The notes under the pieces: model-generated
Database searches by the model: none
Seen by the model: the letters and a program-made list of their open reading frames with translations, nothing else
Told to the model about the DNA's origin: nothing
Assembly (NCBI GenBank): GCA_015066115.1
Contig: SVOZ01000003.1
Span: 124,001 to 188,000, forward strand
DNA from: Oscillospiraceae bacterium
GTDB lineage: Bacteria > Bacillota > Clostridia > Oscillospirales > Ruminococcaceae
Length of the DNA stretch: 64,000 bases
Direction of reading: 5' to 3'
In this document: positions 33,803 to 43,334 of the stretch, piece by piece
How positions within the stretch are numbered: the first letter of the stretch is position 1
Layout of the letters: every line of letters starts with the position of its first letter
Translations under genes and position numbers: made by a program

Positions 33803-34363
33803 ATGACAGTAAAAGAAGAATTTTCGCTCAAATCAGAAATTTTTGATTGGTTTGAGGCAATTTGCTTTTCAATGATAGCTGTTATTCTTGTGTTTACGGT
33901 GTTTATCCGTTCTGCACAGGTTGACGGCGATTCTATGCTGCCTACATTAAACGACACCGATAGGCTTTTGCTTGTAAACACAGCCATAACCGGCGTTGAA
34001 TATGGAGACATTGTGGTTATAACCCAGCCAACTTCTATCGGACATCCTATTATAAAGAGAGTTATCGCAACAGAAGGACAAACCGTTAACATCGATTTTG
34101 AAAAAGGAATGGTTTATGTTGACGGCATATTAAAGGAAGAACCATATATTTTAGAGGCAACAACGAGCATTCCCAATAATTGTGTAGAGTTCCCGTTTAC
34201 AGTTGATGAAGGGCACGTTTTTGTTATGGGAGATAACCGCAACAATTCAACAGACAGCCGTGATGCCGATGTTGGACAGATAGACGAAAGATATATTCTC
34301 GGAAAGGCGTTTTTCAGGCTTTTCCCATTTGAAAATGCAGGCTTTATTGGAAGTATTGAGTAA
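33803..34363 (+). CDS. lepB: Signal peptidase I
   Basis: A type I signal peptidase of about 186 residues that cleaves signal peptides of exported proteins. One membrane anchor (about 18-37) is followed by the catalytic Ser44 in DGDSMLPT, Lys85 in HPIIKRVIA and box E (MGDNRNNSTDSRD). The start is uncertain among TTG 33791, GTG 33794, ATG 33797 and ATG 33803; the last is chosen because GGTGAT before it resembles the distal part of a Shine-Dalgarno sequence. Confidence 0.94.
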   Translation: MTVKEEFSLKSEIFDWFEAICFSMIAVILVFTVFIRSAQVDGDSMLPTLNDTDRLLLVNTAITGVEYGDIVVITQPTSIGHPIIKRVIATEGQTVNIDFEKGMVYVDGILKEEPYILEATTSIPNNCVEFPFTVDEGHVFVMGDNRNNSTDSRDADVGQIDERYILGKAFFRLFPFENAGFIGSIE

Positions 34364-34380
34364 ATGAAAGAGAGGGTGCT

Positions 34381-35256
34381 ATGAGTCAGTCGCCGTCAAT
34401 TCAGTGGTTTCCGGGGCATATGGCAAAAACAAGGCGCTTAATTAGAGAGTGCCTTCCGCTTGTCGATGCCGTTGCAGAAATTCGCGATGCAAGGGTTGTC
34501 CTGAGCAGTAAAAACCCTGAAATAGAAAAGCTTATTGGCAATAAAAAGAGAATACTCATTTTAAATAAAAGTGATTATGCCGACCAAAAGGAAACTTCAA
34601 GATGGTGCGAGTATTACAGAGCGCAGGGCATAGAAACTGTTGTGACCGATAGCCGAAGCGGCAAAGGCGTTAAAGAGGTGCCTAATGCCGTGCGCCGCGC
34701 CCTTAAGGATAAGCTTGATAGCTGGAAAAATAAGGGAATGACAACCAAATCGCTTAAAATTATGGTTGTCGGAATCCCAAATGTCGGCAAATCCTCGTTT
34801 ATAAATAGGCTTTGCAAAAGCAAAAAAGCCAAGGTCGAGGATAGGCCGGGAGTCACCCGCGGCATTCAGTGGGTCGAGGTGGACTCATCTATGGAGCTTT
34901 TGGATATGCCGGGTATGCTCTGGCCTAAATTTGAAAACCAGCAGGTTTCTGAGCACCTTGCATTTACAGGTGCTATAAAAGATGATATTATGGATATAGA
35001 GCTTTTAGCCGTAAGGCTTTTGGAAACTCTTAGGGAAAAATATCCTCAGCTTTTAAAAGAGAGATATAATGTTGAGTTTTCTAACGATGAGTCGGGATAC
35101 GATATGCTCCTTAAAATCGGAGAAAAGCGCGGAATGCGCATTTCGGGCGGCGAGATAAATTCTGAGCGCGCCGCTATAACGGTTATTGATGAGTTCAGAG
35201 GCTGCAAAATAGGAAGAATTTCTCTTGAAACCGTTGATGATATTGAAAGGATGTGA
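34381..35256 (+). CDS. rbgA: Ribosome biogenesis GTPase (YlqF)
   Basis: A 291-residue circularly permuted GTPase acting in late 50S assembly. The permuted order is visible: G4 (LNKSDY, about residues 60-65) comes before G1 (GIPNVGKSSF, about 130-139), then GVTRG and the G3 DMPG. The N-terminal IQWFPGHMAKTRR is the RbgA signature. Overlapping or closely spaced with lepB and rnhB. Confidence 0.96.
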   Translation: MSQSPSIQWFPGHMAKTRRLIRECLPLVDAVAEIRDARVVLSSKNPEIEKLIGNKKRILILNKSDYADQKETSRWCEYYRAQGIETVVTDSRSGKGVKEVPNAVRRALKDKLDSWKNKGMTTKSLKIMVVGIPNVGKSSFINRLCKSKKAKVEDRPGVTRGIQWVEVDSSMELLDMPGMLWPKFENQQVSEHLAFTGAIKDDIMDIELLAVRLLETLREKYPQLLKERYNVEFSNDESGYDMLLKIGEKRGMRISGGEINSERAAITVIDEFRGCKIGRISLETVDDIERM

Positions 35257-35262
35257 TGCGCT

Positions 35263-35874
35263 TTGGCATCATTTTATCCCTTAGAGAGTGAGCTTGCGCA
35301 AAAAGGATTTGCGTCGGTTTGCGGTGTTGATGAGGCGGGCAGGGGACCGCTTGCAGGCCCTGTTTATGCCGCGGCCGTTATCTTAAAGCCTGATTGTGAG
35401 CTTGACGGCTTAAACGATTCTAAAAAGCTTTCCGAAAAGAAAAGGGAAGAGCTTTTTGATAAGGTCATAGAGGCGGCGGTAGCCTATAAGATAGTCGCAG
35501 TCGATGAAAAGACCATAGATGAAATAAACATCCTAAACGCTACAATGCTCGCAATGAAAACTGCCGTTGAGGCGGTAAATGCAGATTATGCCCTCATTGA
35601 CGGCAATAAATGTCCGCAGCTTAGCATCCCTTCTCAGTTTGTAATTGGCGGAGATGCCAAGATAAAAAGCATTGCGGCGGCATCCATTCTCGCAAAGGTG
35701 TCAAGAGATAGATATATGCTTAAATTAGCAGAGCAGTATCCCATGTATCAGTTTGAAAAGCATAAGGGGTACGGCACTCGCCTTCACTATGAGATGCTTG
35801 ATAAACACGGCATTTCGGATATACATAGAATGAGCTTTCTTAAAAAATATTTAGAGGGCAAAAATAATGGGTAA
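35263..35874 (+). CDS. rnhB: Ribonuclease HII
   Basis: A 203-residue RNase HII that removes ribonucleotides from RNA-DNA hybrids. Acidic metal-binding residues are visible: D23 and E24 in GVDEAGRGPLAGPV, an Asp in LIDGNKCP, and a later Asp in KVSRDRYM. TTG 35263 is the start; AAAGG lies 12 bases before it, inside rbgA. The 3' end overlaps yraN by 8 bases. Both rbgA-rnhB and rnhB-yraN are conserved pairs. Confidence 0.95.
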   Translation: MASFYPLESELAQKGFASVCGVDEAGRGPLAGPVYAAAVILKPDCELDGLNDSKKLSEKKREELFDKVIEAAVAYKIVAVDEKTIDEINILNATMLAMKTAVEAVNADYALIDGNKCPQLSIPSQFVIGGDAKIKSIAAASILAKVSRDRYMLKLAEQYPMYQFEKHKGYGTRLHYEMLDKHGISDIHRMSFLKKYLEGKNNG

Positions 35875-36235
35875 AACGCAGAAGATCGGGCAGTTTGGCG
35901 AGGATTTTGCTGCTAAATATCTTAAAAAACACGGCTATAAAATTCTTGAGCGAAATTACCATTCGAGGTTTGGCGAAATAGATATTATTGCATCAAATAA
36001 AGAGTTTATTGCCTTTGTCGAGGTAAAGGCAAGGGCAGAGGATAGCCTTTATGCGCCGCGAGAAGCGGTTGACTATTTTAAACAGCAAAAATGCATTAAA
36101 ACCGCTCAGATCTATCTTATGGAAAATGATTGTTGGCTTCAACCGCGGTTTGATGTTTCTGAAATCATTTTAAAAAAGCTTGAAAATGAAAGTTTCGAGG
36201 TCCTGCGGCATAATTATATTGAAAATGCCTTTTAG
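35867..36235 (+). CDS. yraN: YraN-family endonuclease-like protein
   Basis: A 122-residue UPF0102 protein with an endonuclease-like fold. Typical segments: GEDFAAKYLKKHGYKILERNY, FGEIDIIA and FVEVKARA, which supply the Glu/Asp/Glu-Lys set of a PD-(D/E)XK-type site. The role in vivo is not established; it is often near rnhB and DNA-uptake or repair genes. It overlaps rnhB. Confidence 0.92.
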   Translation: MGKTQKIGQFGEDFAAKYLKKHGYKILERNYHSRFGEIDIIASNKEFIAFVEVKARAEDSLYAPREAVDYFKQQKCIKTAQIYLMENDCWLQPRFDVSEIILKKLENESFEVLRHNYIENAF

Positions 36236-36248
36236 ATAGGATGATCTT

Positions 36249-37175
36249 ATGATTTTTGACCTGCATTGCGACACCCTTTTGGAGCTTTCCGAAAAAGGCG
36301 GCGATCTTGAAAATTCTGCCTGCGCCGTAAACCTTAAGGATATGGAAAAGGCCGATAGATTTTTTAGGCTTTTCGCCGTTTTTACACCCGACGAGTTAAA
36401 GGGCGAGGATGCTAAAAATCACTTTAACCGCCTTTACAGTGTTTTTAAAAACCAGATGCGGCTTTTTGAAAATAGAATAGAGCAAATTTATGATTTTGAA
36501 AATGCCGATAAAGTGTGCTGTGGAGCGGTTTTGTCGGTTGAAAATGCCTCTGTTCTGGCAGGCTCTCTTGATGAGATAAATAGACTCTCAAACCTCGGTG
36601 TAAAGGTTATGAGCTTTACTTGGAATGGAGAGAATGAATTAGGCTTTGGACAGCTTAAAAACAAGGGACTAAAGGCCTTTGGCAAAGAGTGCATCCCGGT
36701 AGCCGAACAAAACGGCATAGTCTTAGACGTTTCGCACCTTTCTGATAAGAGCTTTGAGGATGTTTGCTGCTTTGCCAAAAAACCTTTTATCGCAAGCCAC
36801 AGCAATGCTCGCAGAATATGTAACCATAAGCGCAATCTTGAGGATGAACAGATAAAAGAGATAATAAAAAGAGGCGGCATAATAGGTCTTAATTTTTATC
36901 GCGACTTTTTAAATAATAACGGTGCAAAAGCGGATAAATACGATATTTTGCGCCACGCCGAGCATATTCTCTCGCTTGGCGGCGAAAATTCGCTTGCTAT
37001 CGGAACCGATTTTGACGGCGCCGAAGTAATAGATGAATATAATTGCGATAACAGTCTGCTTGATTTGTCCGCATTTTTTATCCAAAACGGATTTTCAAAG
37101 CAGATTACAAATAAAATTTTGTTTAACAATGCATATAATTTTTTTAAGAGGAAGTGCAAAAATGAACTACAATAG
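36249..37175 (+). CDS. Membrane dipeptidase family (M19) peptidase
   Basis: A 308-residue zinc peptidase of the renal dipeptidase family. Metal ligands: H6 and D8 in DLHCDTL, Glu in LSVENAS, His in DVSHLSD and in IASHSNARR; GTDFDG holds the base-type Asp. Some members cleave D-amino-acid dipeptides or act in rhodopsin-like signalling; substrate is unknown. The 3' end overlaps thrC by 14 bases. Confidence 0.9.
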   Translation: MIFDLHCDTLLELSEKGGDLENSACAVNLKDMEKADRFFRLFAVFTPDELKGEDAKNHFNRLYSVFKNQMRLFENRIEQIYDFENADKVCCGAVLSVENASVLAGSLDEINRLSNLGVKVMSFTWNGENELGFGQLKNKGLKAFGKECIPVAEQNGIVLDVSHLSDKSFEDVCCFAKKPFIASHSNARRICNHKRNLEDEQIKEIIKRGGIIGLNFYRDFLNNNGAKADKYDILRHAEHILSLGGENSLAIGTDFDGAEVIDEYNCDNSLLDLSAFFIQNGFSKQITNKILFNNAYNFFKRKCKNELQ

Positions 37176-38655
37176 TACAAGAAACAGTAGCGTTGAAAAA
37201 ACTTCAAAGCACGCCATTGCAAACGGAATTTCAAAAGAGGGCGGACTTTTTGTTCCCTGCGAGGTTCCTAAGCTTACGCTTAAGCAAATCGAGGATATGT
37301 CAAAGCAAAATTACCGCACAATTGCCAAGACTGTGCTTTCAAAGTTTTTAACCGACTTTACCGCAGATGAAATTGAAGCCTGCGTAAACAGCGCATATAC
37401 CTCTAAAAAATTCGAGAGCGATGACATAGCCCCTCTTCACAGACTTAACGGTACCGCCTCTGTTTTGGAGCTGTGGCATGGACCTACCTGCGCCTTTAAG
37501 GATATGGCGCTCCAGATCCTGCCTCACCTTATGATGACCTCGGCAAAGAGCGTTCTTGATAATAAAAAGATCGTCATCCTTGTTGCTACATCGGGCGATA
37601 CAGGTAAGGCCGCTTTAGAGGGCTTTAGGGATGTTGAGGGTACCTCGATTATGGTCTTCTATCCCGAGGATGGTGTCAGCAAGGTTCAGAAGCTTCAGAT
37701 GAACACCCAGGAGGGTGAAAACGTTTCTGTTTGCGGAATAAACGGAAATTTTGACCACGCTCAGAGCGGCGTAAAGGCTATCTTTACAGACCCCGCTATG
37801 ATTGAAAAGCTTGCAGAAAACAACATGATCTTCTCAAGCGCTAACTCAATAAACTGGGGCAGACTTGTGCCTCAGGTGGTTTATTATGTCGCTTCCTATT
37901 GCCGCCTTATTAAAAACGGCGAGATAAAGGCAGGGGACAAGGTAAACTTTGTTGTTCCTACAGGCAACTTTGGTAACATCCTTGCAGGTTATTACGCTAA
38001 AATGATGGGAATCCCCGTAAATAAGCTTATCTGCGCTTCCAATTCAAACAATGTTTTGACAGACTTTATAAATAACGGAACCTACGACAAAAACAGAAAG
38101 TTCTTTACAACTATTTCGCCTTCAATGGATATCCTCATTTCAAGCAACCTTGAAAGACTTATCTATGAGCTTTGCGGTAAAGATGATAAAACCGTTTCCG
38201 ATCTTATGCAAAAACTCGCTGCTGATGGTAAATACACAGTAAGCGACGATGTGCTTTCTAAAATTAAAGAGAGCTTTGTCGGCGGCTGCTGCACCGATGA
38301 GCAAACTCTCATTACTATTAAAGAAACCTTTGAAAAATACAACTACCTCTGCGATACCCACACCGCAGTTGCGGTTAAGGTCTATTCAGATTACTATAAC
38401 ACCACAGGTGACACCACCAAAACCGTTATTGTTTCAACCGCAAGCCCCTATAAGTTTGCAGGCGATGTGCTCTCGGCCGTAAAGAGTGACGCAGATGCAA
38501 ATGACGAGTTTGAGGTTATAGACATTCTTGAAAAAATAAGCGGAACCTGCGCTCCCAAACAGCTTAAGAGCCTTAAGGAAAAAGAGGTCCGCTTTGCAAA
38601 AACCTGCGAAAAAGAGGATATGAAAAAGGTAGTGCTTGAGGGACTTAATATTTAA
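37162..38655 (+). CDS. thrC: Threonine synthase
   Basis: A 497-residue PLP enzyme making threonine from O-phosphohomoserine. The N-terminus (NSTRNSSVEKTSKHAIANGIS) is typical of the long class. The PLP lysine is in CAFKDMALQ (about residue 113), followed by ATSGDTGKAALEGF and the phosphate-binding SANSINWGR. ATG 37162 follows AAGAGGAAG in the end of the dipeptidase gene. Threonine and methionine share the homoserine branch; metY-metA lie at 48 kb. Confidence 0.96.
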   Translation: MNYNSTRNSSVEKTSKHAIANGISKEGGLFVPCEVPKLTLKQIEDMSKQNYRTIAKTVLSKFLTDFTADEIEACVNSAYTSKKFESDDIAPLHRLNGTASVLELWHGPTCAFKDMALQILPHLMMTSAKSVLDNKKIVILVATSGDTGKAALEGFRDVEGTSIMVFYPEDGVSKVQKLQMNTQEGENVSVCGINGNFDHAQSGVKAIFTDPAMIEKLAENNMIFSSANSINWGRLVPQVVYYVASYCRLIKNGEIKAGDKVNFVVPTGNFGNILAGYYAKMMGIPVNKLICASNSNNVLTDFINNGTYDKNRKFFTTISPSMDILISSNLERLIYELCGKDDKTVSDLMQKLAADGKYTVSDDVLSKIKESFVGGCCTDEQTLITIKETFEKYNYLCDTHTAVAVKVYSDYYNTTGDTTKTVIVSTASPYKFAGDVLSAVKSDADANDEFEVIDILEKISGTCAPKQLKSLKEKEVRFAKTCEKEDMKKVVLEGLNI

Positions 38656-38671
38656 TAACGGAGGAGCAGAA

Positions 38672-39367
38672 ATGTCACTTTACTGCATTTCGGACCCGCA
38701 TCTTTCTCTCTCCTGCGATAAGCCTATGGATGTGTTCGGCGGCAGATGGCAGGACTATGTTCAAAAGCTTGAAACAAACTGGAAAGAATGCGTTAAAGAG
38801 GAGGACACCGTTGTTATTCCGGGAGACATATCCTGGGGAATGAACTTAAATCAATCGCTTGCCGACTTTGCTTTTATTAACTCACTGCCGGGAAAAGAAA
38901 AAATCATTTTAAAGGGAAACCACGATTATTTTTGGACCTCGCGTGTTAAAATGGAATCGTTTTTTGAGGAAAATTCGCTTAACACCTTGAAAATCCTGCA
39001 TAATAATTTCTTTCCCTACGACGAAAATTATGGCATTTGCGGCTCGCGCGGCTGGATAAATGAAAACGGCAAGGCTCAGGATAAGAAGATTCTCGACCGC
39101 GAGGCCTTAAGGCTTGAGGCTTCGATAAAGCCCTGCGTTGAAAGCGGTAGAGAGCCTTTGGTTTTTCTTCACTATCCGCCAATTTATGCCGAAACCGTTT
39201 GTAATGAAATTTATGATGTTATAAAGCGTTACGGCGTGAAAAAGGTGTTTTATGGGCACATCCACGGCCTTTCCTATAGATATGCTATCGACGGTGTTTA
39301 TGACGGAATAGATTTCCGACTTGTGTCCTGCGATTATCTTGAGTTTAAGCCGGTGAAAATTTTTTAG
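38672..39367 (+). CDS. Metallophosphoesterase
   Basis: A 231-residue calcineurin-like phosphoesterase with the full metal set: SDPHLSLS, PGDISWGM, LKGNHDYFW, HYPP and YGHIHG. This is a Firmicutes/Clostridia group often named metallophosphoesterase without a known substrate. ATG 38672 follows GGAGGAGC. It lies 16 bases after thrC and probably ends that transcript; no clear terminator is seen. Confidence 0.88.
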   Translation: MSLYCISDPHLSLSCDKPMDVFGGRWQDYVQKLETNWKECVKEEDTVVIPGDISWGMNLNQSLADFAFINSLPGKEKIILKGNHDYFWTSRVKMESFFEENSLNTLKILHNNFFPYDENYGICGSRGWINENGKAQDKKILDREALRLEASIKPCVESGREPLVFLHYPPIYAETVCNEIYDVIKRYGVKKVFYGHIHGLSYRYAIDGVYDGIDFRLVSCDYLEFKPVKIF

Positions 39368-39415
39368 AAAATTTGTAAAAAAGTTAAAAAAACAGTGGTA
39401 ATTTGATATTCTTTG

Positions 39416-39424
39416 TGCTATAAT
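39416..39424 (+). promoter_or_regulatory. Extended -10 promoter for tig-clpPX
   Basis: TGCTATAAT (39416-39424) is an extended -10 with TGn before TATAAT. The -35 position holds only a weak TGGTAA. It is 55 bases before the tig start. Confidence 0.6.
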
Positions 39425-39479
39425 TGATTGGATAAGAAAAAGTTACCAAACGCATTGCGTTAATTCAGGAGGATGTAAA

Positions 39480-40967
39480 ATGGCTTTAGTTTCTAAAAAG
39501 GAAATCGAAAAAAACAAGGTAGAACTTGAAATTTCGGTTGGAGCAGAGCAGTTTGAGGAAGCTTGTGCTGCTGCTTATCGCAAAAATGTTAAGAAAATCA
39601 ACGTTCCCGGCTTCCGTCCCGGAAAAGCTCCCCGAGCTTTTGTTGAGAAGATGTACGGTAAGGAGATCTTCTATGAGGATGCCGTTAACGAGCTTTATCC
39701 CGCAGCTTACAGCGAGGCTGTAGACGAGGCAGGTATCGAGCCTGTTGATCGCGCTGATGTTGAAATCGTTTCTGTTGATGAAAACGGATTTACATTTAAG
39801 GCAACCGTAACCGTTAAACCCGAGGTTGAGGTTGTAGATTATAAAGGCATTAAGGCAACTAAAAATGTTAAAAAGGTTACAGAAGATGATATAAACGCAG
39901 AAATCGACAATCTTCGCAACCGTAACGGTCGTATAATAAATGTTGAGGACAGAGCCGCAGAAAATGGCGACACCGCTGTTATCGATTATGAGGGCTTTGT
40001 AGGCGACACCGCTTTTGAGGGCGGAAAGGGCGAAAAGCACCCCTTGGTCCTTGGTTCTAATTCCTTTATCCCCGGCTTTGAGGAGCAGGTTGCAGGACAC
40101 AATATCGGCGACGAGTTCGATGTTAACGTAACCTTCCCCGAGGAGTATCACGCTCCCGACCTTGCAGGAAAAGAAGCAGTGTTTAAGTGCAAGCTTCACG
40201 AGATAAAGGTTCGTCAGCTTCCCGAGGTAGACGATGAGTTTATCAAGGATGTAACCGAGTTTGATTCTCTTGACGAGTTTAAAAAGGACGCAGAGAAAAA
40301 GCTTTCCGAGCGTTTTGAAAATGCCGCAACTGTTGAGGTTGAGGACACACTTATCGACACAGTTGTTGAAAATATGAAGGCCGATATTCCCGAGTGTATG
40401 TTTGAGCACGCTATGGACGATATGGTTAGAGATTTTGCATCTCGTCTTGAAGCTCAGGGTATGAAGCTTGAAATGTACTTACAGTACACCGGTATGGAAA
40501 TGGATGCTTTCAGAGCAAACTTTAAGGAGCAGGCTGAAAGACAGGTTAAGATCCGCCTTGCTCTTGAAAAGATTGCCGCTCTTGAAAACCTTGCCGCTTC
40601 CGAGGAAGAGGTCGAGGAGCAGTTTAAGAAGATGGCAGAAGGCTATAATATCGAGGTTGAGCAGATTAAGCTTTATGTTCCTGCAGAGGATATTAAGAAA
40701 GACCTCGCTATGCAGAAGGCTATCGACTTTGTAAGAGATAACGCTGCTATCACCACAAAGACCTATGAGAAAGAGGCTCCCGCAAAAAAAGCTCCTGCAA
40801 AGAAAACCGCTGCAAAAAAGGCTGACGGCGAGGAAAAGCCTGCTGCAAAGAAACCCGCAGCAAAGAAAACCACCACAGCAAAGACCGGTACTGCAAAAAC
40901 AACTGCAGCTAAAAAGCCTGCAGCTAAAAAAGCCGCTACCACAAAAAAGGAAGCAGACGCTGAATAA
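39480..40967 (+). CDS. tig: Trigger factor with a Lys/Ala/Pro-rich C-terminal tail
   Basis: A 495-residue ribosome-bound chaperone and prolyl isomerase. Ribosome-binding signature GFRPGKAPR (about residues 44-52), FKBP-type PPIase domain (about 150-240), then the helical chaperone arms. Residues about 430-495 are an added low-complexity tail of repeated PAKK/AAKK units, resembling histone H1, and not part of usual trigger factors (about 430 residues). Codon use in the tail is consistent with the gene, so it is not a frameshift. Usual neighbours clpP and clpX follow. Confidence 0.96.
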   Translation: MALVSKKEIEKNKVELEISVGAEQFEEACAAAYRKNVKKINVPGFRPGKAPRAFVEKMYGKEIFYEDAVNELYPAAYSEAVDEAGIEPVDRADVEIVSVDENGFTFKATVTVKPEVEVVDYKGIKATKNVKKVTEDDINAEIDNLRNRNGRIINVEDRAAENGDTAVIDYEGFVGDTAFEGGKGEKHPLVLGSNSFIPGFEEQVAGHNIGDEFDVNVTFPEEYHAPDLAGKEAVFKCKLHEIKVRQLPEVDDEFIKDVTEFDSLDEFKKDAEKKLSERFENAATVEVEDTLIDTVVENMKADIPECMFEHAMDDMVRDFASRLEAQGMKLEMYLQYTGMEMDAFRANFKEQAERQVKIRLALEKIAALENLAASEEEVEEQFKKMAEGYNIEVEQIKLYVPAEDIKKDLAMQKAIDFVRDNAAITTKTYEKEAPAKKAPAKKTAAKKADGEEKPAAKKPAAKKTTTAKTGTAKTTAAKKPAAKKAATTKKEADAE

Positions 40968-41004
40968 TTTAGGCTGAGTTTTCCAAGAATAGTTTTAAGT
41001 TAAA

Positions 41005-41037
41005 TTCCGAAGCGGCGTGTATAACACCGCTTCGGAA
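41005..41037 (+). terminator. Hairpin between tig and clpP (partial terminator)
   Basis: TTCCGAAGCGG pairs with CCGCTTCGGAA. The following bases (CGCCTATTTTAC) are a poor T tract, so it may be an attenuator or mRNA-stabilising hairpin rather than a full stop. Confidence 0.5.
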
Positions 41038-41083
41038 CGCCTATTTTACAAACCTTTAAATTTTTCCGAAAGGAGAACTTATT

Positions 41084-41665
41084 ATGAGTTTAGTCCCAAT
41101 GGTCGTTGAACAAACAAGCAGAGGCGAGCGTTCCTATGATATTTTCTCCCGCCTTTTAAATGACAGAATTATTATGCTTTGTGATGAGGTAAATGATGCA
41201 ACTGCAAGCTTAGTTGTTGCTCAGATGCTTTATCTCGAGGGTCAGGATCCCGACAAGGATATTCACCTCTATATCAATAGCCCCGGCGGCTCGGTAACCG
41301 CAGGAATGGCAATTTTCGACACAATGAATTATATTAAACCCGATGTTTCCACCATCTGCATCGGTATGGCGGCAAGTATGGGCGCATTCCTTCTCGCCGC
41401 AGGCGCAAAGGGTAAGAGATTTGCTCTCCCCAACAGCGAAATTATGATTCATCAGCCTCTCGGCGGCACCAAGGGTCAGGCAACCGATATTATGATCCAC
41501 GCCGAGCATATTATAAGAATCAAATCGCGCTTAAACCAGATCCTTTCCGAGCGCACAGGTAAACCCCTTGATGTTATAGTTAAGGACACCGAGAGAGATA
41601 ATTTTATGACAGCTCAGCAGGCCTGTGATTACGGCCTTGTCGATAAGGTTATCGATCATAGATAA
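41084..41665 (+). CDS. clpP: ATP-dependent Clp protease proteolytic subunit
   Basis: A 193-residue serine peptidase forming the two-ring ClpP barrel. Catalytic Ser98 in [11 protein letters not shown], His123 in MIHQPLGG and a later Asp are in place; [12 protein letters not shown] is conserved. Shine-Dalgarno AAAGGAGA precedes ATG 41084. It lies between tig and clpX, the common order, and degrades substrates passed on by ClpX. Confidence 0.98.
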   Translation: MSLVPMVVEQTSRGERSYDIFSRLLNDRIIMLCDEVNDATASLVVAQMLYLEGQDPDKDIHLYINSPGGSVTAGMAIFDTMNYIKPDVSTICIGMAASMGAFLLAAGAKGKRFALPNSEIMIHQPLGGTKGQATDIMIHAEHIIRIKSRLNQILSERTGKPLDVIVKDTERDNFMTAQQACDYGLVDKVIDHR

Positions 41666-41689
41666 GTAAAAAAGAAACGGGTGATATAA

Positions 41690-42979
41690 ATGCCTAACGA
41701 CATCAAAGATGTAAAGCGCTGTGTCTTCTGCGGTAAAACGCAGGCTGAGGTCGACACGCTCATAACAGGCCCTCACGCCGCAATTTGTAATGAGTGCGTT
41801 GATTTGTGCAGTAATATGCTTTATCCCGAAAAGCAGAGCAGTAGGAAAACAGGAAAAAAGCAAGCGGTTAATATTAATGTGCTTAAGCCTGCTCAGATAA
41901 AGGCGGTTCTTGACCAGTATGTTATCGGTCAGGAAAAGGCTAAAATTGCTCTTTCTGTTGCGGTTTATAATCATTATAAGCGCATTATGAATAATGTAAA
42001 CGGCGCTACACATAGCGACGTTGAACTTCAAAAGAGCAACGTGCTCCTTTTGGGCCCCACAGGCGTTGGCAAGACTCTTCTTGCACAAACCCTTGCCAAA
42101 ACCCTTGATGTTCCTTTTGCTATCGCTGATGCAACAACACTAACCGAAGCGGGATATGTCGGCGAGGATGTTGAAAATATCCTCTTAAGGCTTATTCAGG
42201 CGGCTGATTTTGATGTTGCGAGAGCCGAATGCGGCATTATTTATATCGACGAAATCGATAAAATTGCAAGAAGAAGCGAAAACCGCTCGATAACCCGCGA
42301 TGTTAGCGGCGAGGGCGTTCAGCAGGCTCTTCTTAAAATAATTGAAGGAACCGTTTCAAATGTTCCCCCGGGAGGCGGCAGAAAGCATCCTCAGCAGGAG
42401 TTTATTCAGATAAACACCAAGAATATCCTCTTTATCTGCGGCGGCGCTTTTGACGGGCTTGAAAAAATCATCGAAAAGCGTGTTAGCACTTCGGCTCTCG
42501 GCTTTGGTGCCGATGTAAAGAGTAAGGCTCAGGCAGATGCTGAAAACCTGCTTTCAAAGGTTATCCCTCAGGACCTTATCAAGTTTGGTATAATCCCTGA
42601 GCTTATCGGAAGAGTTCCGCTTATTACAAGCTTAGAGAGCCTTGATGAAGAGGCGCTTGTAAAAATTCTCACCGAGACTAAAAACAGCCTTGTCAAGCAA
42701 TATGAAAATCTTTTCTCGTTTGACAATGTTGAAATACAGTTTACTTCTGATGCCCTAAAGGCAGTTGCGCGTAAGGCAATCAAAAACAAAACAGGCGCAA
42801 GAGGCTTAAGAGCCATTATGGAAGAGGTTTTAACGGATGTTATGTTTGAAACTCCGTCTGACCCCACCATTGAAAAGATTATAGTAAACAGTGCCTGCGT
42901 TGAAGAGGGAAGCGCCGTTAAAATTATGCGCGACTCTAAAAGAAATAATGATAAAAAGACCTCAAAAACCGTTAGCTGA
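41690..42979 (+). CDS. clpX: ATP-dependent Clp protease ATP-binding subunit ClpX
   Basis: A 429-residue AAA+ unfoldase. N-terminal Cys4 zinc-binding domain (C11, C14, C33, C36), Walker A GPTGVGKT, Walker B YIDEIDKI and the ClpP-docking loop ALGFGA are visible. It pairs with clpP 25 bases upstream. Length and order are normal. Confidence 0.98.
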   Translation: MPNDIKDVKRCVFCGKTQAEVDTLITGPHAAICNECVDLCSNMLYPEKQSSRKTGKKQAVNINVLKPAQIKAVLDQYVIGQEKAKIALSVAVYNHYKRIMNNVNGATHSDVELQKSNVLLLGPTGVGKTLLAQTLAKTLDVPFAIADATTLTEAGYVGEDVENILLRLIQAADFDVARAECGIIYIDEIDKIARRSENRSITRDVSGEGVQQALLKIIEGTVSNVPPGGGRKHPQQEFIQINTKNILFICGGAFDGLEKIIEKRVSTSALGFGADVKSKAQADAENLLSKVIPQDLIKFGIIPELIGRVPLITSLESLDEEALVKILTETKNSLVKQYENLFSFDNVEIQFTSDALKAVARKAIKNKTGARGLRAIMEEVLTDVMFETPSDPTIEKIIVNSACVEEGSAVKIMRDSKRNNDKKTSKTVS

Positions 42980-42999
42980 TAGTAAAGGTGACAGAATTT

Positions 43000-43299
43000 A
43001 TGGCAGAATTTCTTGAAATAACTATGATAGTCAGCTTTGGCGCATCCTGGCCGCTCAATGTTATTAAATCATATAAAGCAAGGACTGCTAAGGGAAAAAG
43101 TCTCGGCTTTCTGCTTCTTATCTTTTTCGGATATATTGCAGGAATTGCCTCAAAGCTTGTAAATCCTGTGTATATGCAGGCGATAGGTCAAAAATGGTAT
43201 GTTCTTTTCTTTTATTGTCTTAACTTTGTGATGGTCGGATTGGATCTTTTGTTGTATTTCAGAAACAAAGCCCTTGACAAAAAGAATAGCTTAAACTAA
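43000..43299 (+). CDS. SemiSWEET/PQ-loop-like small membrane protein
   Basis: A 99-residue protein with three membrane helices (about 4-25, 36-56, 68-90). The first helix ends in WPLNVIKSYKARTAKGKSLGF, which fits the PQ-loop family with Pro-Leu in place of Pro-Gln. Bacterial SemiSWEETs are dimeric sugar transporters of this size, but the specific cargo is unknown. I chose ATG 43000, 8 bases after AAAGGTGA, over GTG 42988. It lies 20 bases after clpX, so it is likely co-transcribed. Confidence 0.75.
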   Translation: MAEFLEITMIVSFGASWPLNVIKSYKARTAKGKSLGFLLLIFFGYIAGIASKLVNPVYMQAIGQKWYVLFFYCLNFVMVGLDLLLYFRNKALDKKNSLN

Positions 43300-43331
43300 A
43301 AAAGAGTTCAGCCGCGAGGCTGAACTCTTTT
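43300..43331. terminator. Bidirectional terminator between the SemiSWEET and yhcH genes
   Basis: AAAGAGTTCAGCC pairs with GGCTGAACTCTTT around GCGA, with A and T runs on the two sides, serving both convergent genes. Confidence 0.88.
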
Positions 43332-43334
43332 AAT

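Noticed and set aside
39486..40409. Long open frame on the minus strand antisense to tig
   Set aside because: It is a shadow of the tig coding frame with no ribosome-binding site or recognisable domain.
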